Assembly (NCBI RefSeq): GCF_014649915.1
Contig: NZ_BMTY01000010.1
Location: 1 to 64,000, forward strand
Direction: 5' to 3'
DNA: 64,000 bases
Source: Streptomyces toxytricini
GTDB lineage: Bacteria; Actinomycetota; Actinomycetes; Streptomycetales; Streptomycetaceae
Shown one piece after another: positions 57,423 to 64,000 of this stretch. A program made the translations under genes and the position numbers. The notes below the pieces were generated by a model. That model was not told the origin of the DNA and searched no databases. It saw only the letters and a list, made by a program, of their open reading frames with translations. The stretch's first letter is position 1; each line of letters begins with the position of its first letter.

Positions 57423-58526
57423 TCACCTTCCGGTCGTCGCCGGTGCACCGTCAGGCCGGGCCTCGCGGCGGGCCACCAGCCGGTAGGCGTTCGTCAGCCC
57501 CCACCGTTCCGCCAACGGGCCCGCCACCGCCCGGTCCAGAACGGTCGCCGCCAGCAGCAGCGGCACCCCGGCCAGCAGGGTGGCGCCCCGCAGCGCCCGC
57601 CGGGCCGGCCCCGGCGGCTCCGGCAGCCACGGCAGGTCCTCCCGGGGCGCCACCGCGTCCAGTGCCAGCCACGCCGCCGCCACCAGGTCCACCGCGTCGT
57701 GCGCCGGCGCGTGCTCCTGCGCCAGCACCGTGAACCCGCTCCCGCCCAGCCTCCGGCGCAGGTTGCCCGCCGGCGCCAGGTGCAGGTGCTGCGGCTGGAG
57801 CCACGGCAGCCACCAGCGGCCCAGCAGCCGCGCCCAGCGGCTCTCCGGGTCCGGTACGTCCACCACGAGCAGCCCGCCGGGCCGCAGGACCGCGTACGCC
57901 GCCTCCAACTCGGCGAGCGGGTCCGGCGCGTGCTCCAGGTAGTGGAACATGCTCACCACGTCGTACGACCCGGGCGCCTTCTCCGCCAGCTCCGCGAACG
58001 TCCCGCGGTGCCCGCGCCGGACCCGCCCCGCGAGCTCGGCCAGCTCCGCCCCGTCGGAGCGGTCCAAGCCGTCGAACGCCACGTCGGGCAGGAGCTCCGC
58101 GGCCGTCGCGCAGAAGTGCCCGTGCCCGGTGCCCACGTCCAGCCACTCCGCCGGACCGGCCAGGTGCGGGCGCACCGACTCGGCGCGCGCCCGGTAGGAG
58201 GCCGTGCGGCCCGCGAAGACCCCGTCGAGGCGCTCCTCGCCCAGGCCGTCGTAGAAGTCCCGGTAGTAGAAGGCCAGTCCGCGCTCGCTCAGCCGCGGGT
58301 TCTGGAAGACGTGCCCGCAGTCGTGGCACCGGTCCAGGGCGAACTCGCCCGGCTTGTGCTGCAACAGGTCCGTGGTGCGCAGCCGGCCCCCCAGCCGGCC
58401 CGAGCCGCACCACGGGCAGCGGTGGGCACGCGGCTCGAAGAACACCGCCGTGCCGTCCGCGAGTTCCTCCCGGTAAGCCGCCCGCAGCGCGGCCACCCGG
58501 GCCGCGCGCTCCCTGCGCCCGCTCAT
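57423..58526 (-). CDS. SAM-dependent methyltransferase with zinc-ribbon N-terminus
   Basis: 367 residues. The N-terminus has two CxxC pairs (CPWC 37-40, CHDC 67-70), like a zinc ribbon. The catalytic domain follows with WLDVGTGHGHFCATAAEL (motif I), FDGLDRSDGAELAELAG, SYDVVSMFHYLEHAPDPLAE, and VLRPGGLLVVDVPDPES. A C-terminal hydrophobic stretch (GATLLAGVPLLLAATVLDRA) may contact membrane. The architecture is like sugar- or fatty-chain-modifying methyltransferases. It is the last gene of the PKS operon; the ATG overlaps the preceding stop (ATGA). Confidence 0.88.
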   Translation of the reverse strand: MSGRRERAARVAALRAAYREELADGTAVFFEPRAHRCPWCGSGRLGGRLRTTDLLQHKPGEFALDRCHDCGHVFQNPRLSERGLAFYYRDFYDGLGEERLDGVFAGRTASYRARAESVRPHLAGPAEWLDVGTGHGHFCATAAELLPDVAFDGLDRSDGAELAELAGRVRRGHRGTFAELAEKAPGSYDVVSMFHYLEHAPDPLAELEAAYAVLRPGGLLVVDVPDPESRWARLLGRWWLPWLQPQHLHLAPAGNLRRRLGGSGFTVLAQEHAPAHDAVDLVAAAWLALDAVAPREDLPWLPEPPGPARRALRGATLLAGVPLLLAATVLDRAVAGPLAERWGLTNAYRLVARREARPDGAPATTGR

Positions 58527-59764
58527 CCGTCCTCGCCTTCCCCGGCCCGCGGCCGGGCCAGCCGTTCCAGATGGTCCGCGGCGGCGGCCGCGCCCCCCGC
58601 CGCCCGGAACGCGGCGGAGACGCCCGCGGCCGCCGCCCGGATCCGCCGCTCGCCCAGCACGGTGTCGAGGGCCGCGCCGATCGCGGCGGCGCCGGCCCGC
58701 CCGAAGCGGACCCGGACGCCCGCCCCGCACGCCGCGACCTGTGCGGCGACCACCGGCTGGTCGTCGCGGATCGGCGCCACGACCAGCGGGACGCCGTGCC
58801 ACAGCGCCTCGCAGACCGTGTTGTGGCCGGCGTGGCAGACCGCGGCCGCGGCCCGCTCCAGCAGTTCGAGCTGCGGCAGGAACGGCAGCGCGACGACGTC
58901 CGGGTCGCCCTCCCGTACGCCGAGCACGCCGTCGGGATCGGCGAACACGCCCTGCACCGCCCCGGCCCGCGCCCGCACGGCGCCCGCCGCCTCGGCGAGG
59001 AAGCGCCCGCCGGCGCCGGTGTTGGCCGTCCCCAGCGTCACCAGCACCAGCGCGCGCCCCGGATCGAGCCGCTCCCACGGGAACGCCGCGGGGCGCGGCC
59101 GGGCCGCCAGCGAGGGCCCGACCCAGGCGATCCGGTCGCCGCCGCGCAGGGCCGGCCCTGCCAGCTCGGGGGTGCTGAACGCGAGCACGAGGTGCGGGGA
59201 GAAGCGGGGGTCGCAGGTGCTGCCCGGACGCCCGATCCGCCGGCGCAGGCCGCCCAGCAGCGCGTCGTTCCAGGCGGCGACCCGCGGCATCGGGGCGAGC
59301 GCGTCCGCGAACTCGGCGGACGTCGTCGCCGACGTCGCCCACGGGATCCCCAGGTCCTCCGCGACCAGCGCCCCGGCCAGCGCCTGCTGGTCGGCGACGA
59401 CGACGTCCGGACGGAACGCCGCGACCGCCTCGCGGACGCCCGGCGCCATGGCCTCGGCGAGCGGCACCAGGAAGCGCTCCCACAGGAAGCGCAGCGCCTC
59501 CGGACCACGCATGCCGGGCGGGCGCACGGGGTCCGCCCCACCGCCCCGGCCGCTCCCACCGCTCCCGTCACCGCCGTCCGGTCCGCCGGGGCCGCTCCGG
59601 GCGCACGGGTGGACGGCCGCATCCGGCCCGGCCAACCGCCGGACCAGCACCGGGTCGCCCGCCCAGGCCACCCGGTGGCCGCGGGCGGCCAGTTCGGACG
59701 CCACCCCCACCAGCGGGTTGACGTGCCCGACGAGCGGCGGGACCACGAAGAGGAAGGCGCTCAC
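58523..59764 (-). CDS. UGT-type glycosyltransferase
   Basis: 413 residues, GT-B fold. The N-terminus is FLFVVPPLVGHVNPLVGVAS with GHRVAWAGD, the C-terminal domain has VLVTLGTANTGAGGRFLAEA and the donor-binding FLPQLELLERAAAAVCHAGH, with NTVCEALWHGVPLVVAPIRD and DDQP. This is the class that glycosylates macrolides and related lipids with nucleotide sugars. Coupled by 4-bp overlaps to the hydrolase and the methyltransferase. GTG start 59764. Confidence 0.92.
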   Translation of the reverse strand: MSAFLFVVPPLVGHVNPLVGVASELAARGHRVAWAGDPVLVRRLAGPDAAVHPCARSGPGGPDGGDGSGGSGRGGGADPVRPPGMRGPEALRFLWERFLVPLAEAMAPGVREAVAAFRPDVVVADQQALAGALVAEDLGIPWATSATTSAEFADALAPMPRVAAWNDALLGGLRRRIGRPGSTCDPRFSPHLVLAFSTPELAGPALRGGDRIAWVGPSLAARPRPAAFPWERLDPGRALVLVTLGTANTGAGGRFLAEAAGAVRARAGAVQGVFADPDGVLGVREGDPDVVALPFLPQLELLERAAAAVCHAGHNTVCEALWHGVPLVVAPIRDDQPVVAAQVAACGAGVRVRFGRAGAAAIGAALDTVLGERRIRAAAAGVSAAFRAAGGAAAAADHLERLARPRAGEGEDG

Positions 59765-60609
59765 CGGGCGCGCACCCCCGGCCCGACCTCGGCCGGCAGC
59801 CGCTCCGCAGCCTCGGGCGGGCCGTGGCGGCCGACCCAGTCGAGGACCGCGTCCCGCACCCGCGCCGGAGCCTCCACCAGGACCGAATGGCGCAGCCCCG
59901 GCACCAGCTCCGCGGTGCAGTGCGGCAGCAGCGCGCGCATCCGGGGCGCCTGCTCGGCGAGGTCGGAGTCGGCCCCGTACAGGGCGAGGACGGGGCGGCG
60001 CAGGGTCCGGATCGCCGCGTCGTCGAGCACCGGGCCGGCCGGGATGTCCGTTGCGATGCTGGTGTCCCGTACGAGCCGCCCGGCGGCCTTCGCCAGGCGG
60101 GCGGTGTGCCCGCCGTGGTGGGCGGCGATCCACGCGAGCGCCGCACCCTCGTCGGCGGTCATCTCGTGGCGGACCCGCTCCAGCAGCCCCGCCAGCTTGA
60201 CGGCCCAGGCGGGCGTCGCGGGCTCCGACTCCACCACCACCAGGCTGGCCACCCGCTCAGGGCGCCGCAGCGCGTACGCGAACGCGACCGTCCCGCCGTA
60301 CGAGTTGCCCACCAGGTGCACCGGCCCCGGCACGCCCAGCCCGTCCAGGACGGCGTCCAGGTCCCCGGCCGCGTCGTCGAGCCCGTACCCGCGGGCGGGG
60401 CGCTCGCTGCGGCCGTGGCCCCGCTGGTCGTACATGACGACGTCCAGCCCGGCCGCGGCCAGGGCCGGGGCGATGGTGAAGTAGTAGCTGGCCAGGCTGT
60501 CGGTGAGCAGCCCGTGCACCAGGACCACGGTGGCCCGGGCGGGACGGCCGTCCGGCGGCGCGAGGCGCTGCACGTGCAGCCGGACCCGCCCGGTGTCGAG
60601 GACGGTCAC
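59761..60609 (-). CDS. alpha/beta hydrolase
   Basis: 282 residues. HGLL oxyanion loop near residue 33, nucleophile elbow GNSYGG with Ser103, and a later LRHSVLVEAPARV carrying the probable catalytic His; the acid lies in LYGADSDLAEQAP. In a PKS operon such enzymes release or edit the product (thioesterase-like or type II TE) or cleave ester intermediates. GTG at 60609 overlaps the ACP stop and its own stop overlaps the GT start. Confidence 0.9.
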   Translation of the reverse strand: MTVLDTGRVRLHVQRLAPPDGRPARATVVLVHGLLTDSLASYYFTIAPALAAAGLDVVMYDQRGHGRSERPARGYGLDDAAGDLDAVLDGLGVPGPVHLVGNSYGGTVAFAYALRRPERVASLVVVESEPATPAWAVKLAGLLERVRHEMTADEGAALAWIAAHHGGHTARLAKAAGRLVRDTSIATDIPAGPVLDDAAIRTLRRPVLALYGADSDLAEQAPRMRALLPHCTAELVPGLRHSVLVEAPARVRDAVLDWVGRHGPPEAAERLPAEVGPGVRAR

Positions 60610-60938
60610 CGCGTCCCCACCCCGTCCGAGGCCTTCAGACACCGGCGGATGTGGCCCACGAGCCGGCCCACGTCCAGCTCGATGATCTCCTCCAGGTCCA
60701 GGTCGGCGACGAACTCGGCGAAGTTGACCGCGCCGCCGTAGCGCTCCTGCAGCAGGCCTGCGAGCGTCACCAGGTCGATGCTCTCCAGTTCGAGATCGGC
60801 GCCGAAACGGGTGCGCATCGTGACCTCGCCCTCCTCCACCTCGTAGCCCTCCAGCACCTGTCGGATCATGGCGGTCAGCTCGGCGAGGATCTCCGCCTCG
60901 TCGGCTTCCCCGGACGTGCCGGGCCGGCTGGTCGTCAC
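60606..60938 (-). CDS. acyl carrier protein
   Basis: 110 residues; helix 2 has the phosphopantetheine site GADLELESIDLVTLAGLLQE with Ser53 (LESIDL instead of the classic DSLxxV). An acidic N-terminal helix and a VEEGEVTMRTRF loop are typical of ACPs. It is discrete while the PKS beside it has none in the visible part, so it should be the carrier for the cluster's chain. GTG at 60938 overlaps the PKS stop by GTGA. Confidence 0.9.
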   Translation of the reverse strand: MTTSRPGTSGEADEAEILAELTAMIRQVLEGYEVEEGEVTMRTRFGADLELESIDLVTLAGLLQERYGGAVNFAEFVADLDLEEIIELDVGRLVGHIRRCLKASDGVGTR

Positions 60939-63900
60939 CCTTGGCTCCCCTCGTCACGGTCGGCGCCCGGGCCCGGGGGTTCCGGGTCCGGGCCGGTCGT
61001 CCACGCCACGACGTACGCGCGCGGCGGCAGGCCCGGAGGGTTGGCCACCTCCGTGCAGTCGACCCGGTACACGCCGTACGGGCCCTGCGGCGCGCCCGGT
61101 GCGTCCGGCGGGCCGGAGGCGTCCGTGCGGCGGCGGACACGGACCGTCAGCCGGTCCGGCTCCGCAGCCGTCACCTCGATGTCCCGGGGCCGGCCGCGCA
61201 GTCCGGTGCCCTCCGCTTTGGCGACGGCCTCCTTGGCCGCCCAGAACCGGGTGAACCACACCTCCGCAGCCTCCGGCGAGCCGGCGCGGCAGGCCGCCAG
61301 CAGGGCCAGCTCCGCCGCCCCGAACACGGTCGCCGCGGTCGCGCCGCCCGGCTCGGCGATCTCCTCGATGTCGATGCCCGGCCCCGGCCCGCCCGGCCCG
61401 CCCGGGGCGTCCGCGGCGCGGGCGAGCGCGACTCCCGCCTCGGCCCGGTGCGCCACCGACACCCGCAGCGGCGGCAGCGTGCGCCCGTACCGGCCGGTGA
61501 CGCGGGGCCGCCCCGACGGCTCGTTCTCCACGAGGAGTTCGGCGGGGAACACGGGACCCTCCCCGGCGTCCCACAGCAGGCGGCGCACCGCGTCCTTCGC
61601 CGCGATCCGCCCCAGCAGCCACTGCCGGCGGCCGCGCGGCGGCCGGGCGGCGTAGGCGGCCCTCTCCGGCCCGCCCAGGGCGTTCCGCATGATCAGCTCG
61701 CGGGACGCCAGGTCGGGCCAGCGCTCGAACACCAGCGACCAGCCGCCGGGCCCGGCCACCGACAGGGTGTTGCGCTCGGGGAAGCGCTCCACCGGCCGGG
61801 TGTGCGGATCGTTGTCGAAGCGCCGGTCCTGCCAGCCCGACAGCTCCGCCCACACCCGGCCGGCCACCGTCAGCACGGCGTCGGCCTCCAGCACGGTGTC
61901 CGTGAGGGACGTGATCCGCACCGTGCACTCCACCGGCGTGCCCGGCCGCGGGTCCGGGCCGTGGAAGCGCATCCGGCGCACGCGTACCGGGAAGACGACG
62001 GTGCGCTCGGTCCGCGTCGCCATGATCCAGTAGCCGAGGACCTGCCCCACGTTGTCCAGCAGCCCGCCCGGTGCGGTCGGCACCGTCAGGACGGCCCGCA
62101 CGTGCCGGTCGCCGATGGCGGTGAGCCGGCTCATGCCCCGGTAGGCCGGGCCGTGGAACATCCAGCGCTCCCGGTAGACCTGCTCCGCCGTGTGGTCGGG
62201 CACCCGCTCGCCCGCCGGGTCGGCCGGCACCGCGGGCGGCGGTTCCGCCGGCCACCGGCCGGCCAGCTCCACCACGGCGCGCGCATGCGGACCGAACGAC
62301 ACCGCCACCCGGTCCGGGCCGCACGGGGTGACGGAGACCGGCACGTCCACCGGCTCGGCGGCCGTCAGCCACCGGTCGAAGCACGCGTCGTGCACCGCGA
62401 CCGCCGCCCGCCCCGGAGCGGCACGCTCCGCCGCCGCCTTCATCAGCGCGACGATCGTCGTCGCCGGCACCACGGGCCACCGGTCCGCCACGTCCGGCCA
62501 GTCCCCGCGCTGCGGGAAGAAGCAGTGGTCCAGCAGGTACGGCATGCGCTCCACCGACACCCGCACCGTCTCCCGGCGCGCGGCGGGCGCCGCCGGCGGG
62601 CGCCGGCGTACGCGGGCACCCGGCCGTCCGGCCCCGGAGAGCAGCGCGGCGGCGGTCTGCGCCGTGCGTGCCGTCTCGTCCAACAGCGCCGCCAACTCGG
62701 CGGCGACGGCCCCGCCGGCCGCGGATCCCGCAGCGGCGACCGCCCCGGCGCCAAGGTGCGGTGCGAGGGGCGGACGGGACGACGGGGGCAGCGACACCAG
62801 CGCCCCGCCGAGGTCCAGCCGGACCGGACGCCCGCCGCGCGCCCCGGCGGCGCCGGGACGTGCAGTGCGCTCCGGCCGGGCGTCCGGCGCGTCCACGGCT
62901 TCCGGGCGCGTGGCGGCGCCGGCCGTCCACAGCGCGGCCGCCACCCGCCGCAGCTGCGCAAGGCCCCCGCGCCGCGGCGAGTTCGCGGCGACCACCAGGT
63001 GGTCGCGCCCGGCCAGGCAGTCCCCGACCAGGGAGCCGAGCTGTCCCGGGCCCGCCTGGACGAAGACGCGGAAGCCGGCCTCGTACAGGGAGCCGGTGAG
63101 GGTGCGGAAGCGGACCGGCTCCAGCAGGTGGCGTACGAACAGCTCGCGGACCCCAGCGGCGTCGGCCGGGAACGGCCGGCCCGTCGTCCCCGACCAGACC
63201 GGGGTGTGCGGGGTGCGCAGTGGCAGCCGCTCGGCGGCCTCCCGGAACGGCCCGATGCACGGCGCGAGCATCGGCGTGTGGAAACCCGAGCGGAACGGCA
63301 GCGTCCGTACCAGGACGCCGTCGGCGCGGAGTGCGGCGGCGAACCGCTCCACCGCGTCGGGAGGTCCGCACACCATGCACTGGCCGGGCGCGTTGTCGTG
63401 CGAGACGACCACCCCCGGGTGGCCGCCCCCGGCCAGCCGGCCCGCCACCCGGTCGGCGTGCGCGCCGACTGCCGCGTACGCCAGGTCGGCGGCCCGGACC
63501 GCCTCCGGGTCCAGGGCGGCCATGAACGCGTCCACCGCCTCCTCCTCGTACAGCCCGCCCGCGGCCATGGCCGTCCACTCGCCGACGCTGTGCCCTGCGA
63601 CCGCGTCCGGTACGGCGCCGATGCGGCGCAGTGCCGCGTCGAGGAGGCGGCCGACGGCGACGACGCCGAGCCCGTGGCGGCCCAGCCCGCCCGCGGCCGG
63701 GCCGCCCGCGGCCGGGCCGTCCGGGGCGGGACCGGGCGGAACCGGCGGCCGGGGCAGGCCGAACCGGTCGGCGACCTCGTCGACGCGCGGCGCGAACTCG
63801 GCCTCCAGGCCGGGGAAGAGGAACACCGTCCTGCCGGTGCTCGGGGCGGCCGCCCCGAGCAGGGGGCCGGGTCGGAACCACACGTCGCCGCGGCCGTGCC

Positions 63901-64000
63901 ACGGCTCGCCCTTGGCGACGGCCCGCCGGGCCAGGCCCAGCCGCTCGGGGGAGGGCCCGACGACGGCCAGCCGCACCGGCCCGGCCTGTGCGGCCGCAGG
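60935..64000 (-). CDS. type I PKS, AT - DH - phosphopantetheinyl transferase part (5' end outside window)
   Basis: More than 1,013 residues are visible; the frame is open to the right edge so the N-terminal part (probably a ketosynthase) lies outside. Acyltransferase: AVAGHSVGEWTAMAAGGLYE with the nucleophilic Ser, and SGFHTPM. A low-complexity linker follows. Dehydratase: LLDHCFFPQRGD with His, VVPATTIVALMKAAAERA, and the DNVGQVLGYW motif with the Asp. Sfp-type transferase at the end: PGIDIEEIAEPGG and RFWAAKEAVAKAEGTGLRGR. This domain would activate the adjacent ACP. The order resembles iterative PKSs of the hglE/PUFA/enediyne-like type. No ketoreductase or internal ACP is seen. Confidence 0.85.
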   Translation of the reverse strand, partial: PAAAQAGPVRLAVVGPSPERLGLARRAVAKGEPWHGRGDVWFRPGPLLGAAAPSTGRTVFLFPGLEAEFAPRVDEVADRFGLPRPPVPPGPAPDGPAAGGPAAGGLGRHGLGVVAVGRLLDAALRRIGAVPDAVAGHSVGEWTAMAAGGLYEEEAVDAFMAALDPEAVRAADLAYAAVGAHADRVAGRLAGGGHPGVVVSHDNAPGQCMVCGPPDAVERFAAALRADGVLVRTLPFRSGFHTPMLAPCIGPFREAAERLPLRTPHTPVWSGTTGRPFPADAAGVRELFVRHLLEPVRFRTLTGSLYEAGFRVFVQAGPGQLGSLVGDCLAGRDHLVVAANSPRRGGLAQLRRVAAALWTAGAATRPEAVDAPDARPERTARPGAAGARGGRPVRLDLGGALVSLPPSSRPPLAPHLGAGAVAAAGSAAGGAVAAELAALLDETARTAQTAAALLSGAGRPGARVRRRPPAAPAARRETVRVSVERMPYLLDHCFFPQRGDWPDVADRWPVVPATTIVALMKAAAERAAPGRAAVAVHDACFDRWLTAAEPVDVPVSVTPCGPDRVAVSFGPHARAVVELAGRWPAEPPPAVPADPAGERVPDHTAEQVYRERWMFHGPAYRGMSRLTAIGDRHVRAVLTVPTAPGGLLDNVGQVLGYWIMATRTERTVVFPVRVRRMRFHGPDPRPGTPVECTVRITSLTDTVLEADAVLTVAGRVWAELSGWQDRRFDNDPHTRPVERFPERNTLSVAGPGGWSLVFERWPDLASRELIMRNALGGPERAAYAARPPRGRRQWLLGRIAAKDAVRRLLWDAGEGPVFPAELLVENEPSGRPRVTGRYGRTLPPLRVSVAHRAEAGVALARAADAPGGPGGPGPGIDIEEIAEPGGATAATVFGAAELALLAACRAGSPEAAEVWFTRFWAAKEAVAKAEGTGLRGRPRDIEVTAAEPDRLTVRVRRRTDASGPPDAPGAPQGPYGVYRVDCTEVANPPGLPPRAYVVAWTTGPDPEPPGPGADRDEGSQG

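Noticed and set aside
60935..64000. PUFA synthase
   Set aside because: The visible part lacks the tandem ACPs and FabA-like pair that mark PUFA synthases; only the AT-DH-PPTase order is similar.

Overview
This window is chromosomal DNA of a Streptomyces or close relative. GC is very high, nearly every codon ends in G or C, GTG and TTG starts are common, 4-bp stop/start overlaps recur, and the gene set is typical of the genus: RheA/HSP18, Spo0M, RsbW- and STAS-type regulators, ABC-F, ECF sigma, DUF6233, DUF6458. I saw no tRNA, rRNA, CRISPR array, transposase or integrase.

Layout. 1-5,100: the 5' part of a cytochrome oxidase subunit I gene (cut by the window edge), a short chain of overlapping ORFs with a RelE-like protein, an emfourin-like inhibitor, an RsbW-type ATPase, an ABC-F protein behind a repeat-rich promoter, and a GlsB-type membrane protein. 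5,260-10,700: DJ-1/PfpI protein, PIG-V-like membrane mannosyltransferase, the rheA/hsp18 heat-shock pair with its operator, and an Rnl2-type RNA ligase. 10,860-15,600: lamin-tail protein, lactonase beta-propeller, AraC regulator, PsiE, YdhG-like and VOC proteins. 15,774-23,221: a probably leaderless LuxR-HTH/STAND regulator, Spo0M, an NmrA-like protein, and a three-gene operon with four YbjQ-type domains. 23,364-37,028: flavin monooxygenase, two adjacent DUF4139 proteins, a micropeptide/ECF sigma/Cys-motif membrane protein operon, cupin, methyltransferase, STAS protein, DUF1275 protein, ClC exchanger, DinB. 37,071-46,709: secreted Fn3 protein, a TetR/SDR pair around palindromes, a Tat-exported PHP hydrolase fused to propeller-like repeats, a decayed TetR/metallo-beta-lactamase locus, Nudix, SMI1 and aldo-keto reductase genes.

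46,741-64,000 holds the most distinctive loci. Genes at 53,385-49,317 (minus strand) encode an unrecognised 466-aa protein, a MoxR-type AAA ATPase and a protein combining an HExxH metallopeptidase motif with a von Willebrand A domain. A secreted aerolysin-like protein and an SNase-like protein follow. At the right edge a tightly coupled minus-strand operon runs PKS (AT, dehydratase, phosphopantetheinyl transferase; upstream part off-window), free-standing ACP, alpha/beta hydrolase, glycosyltransferase and methyltransferase. All five reading frames are linked by 4-bp overlaps. Two TagC-type or secreted proteins sharing a C-terminal domain follow. Together these look like a small iterative polyketide or glycolipid pathway that carries its own carrier-protein activation domain.
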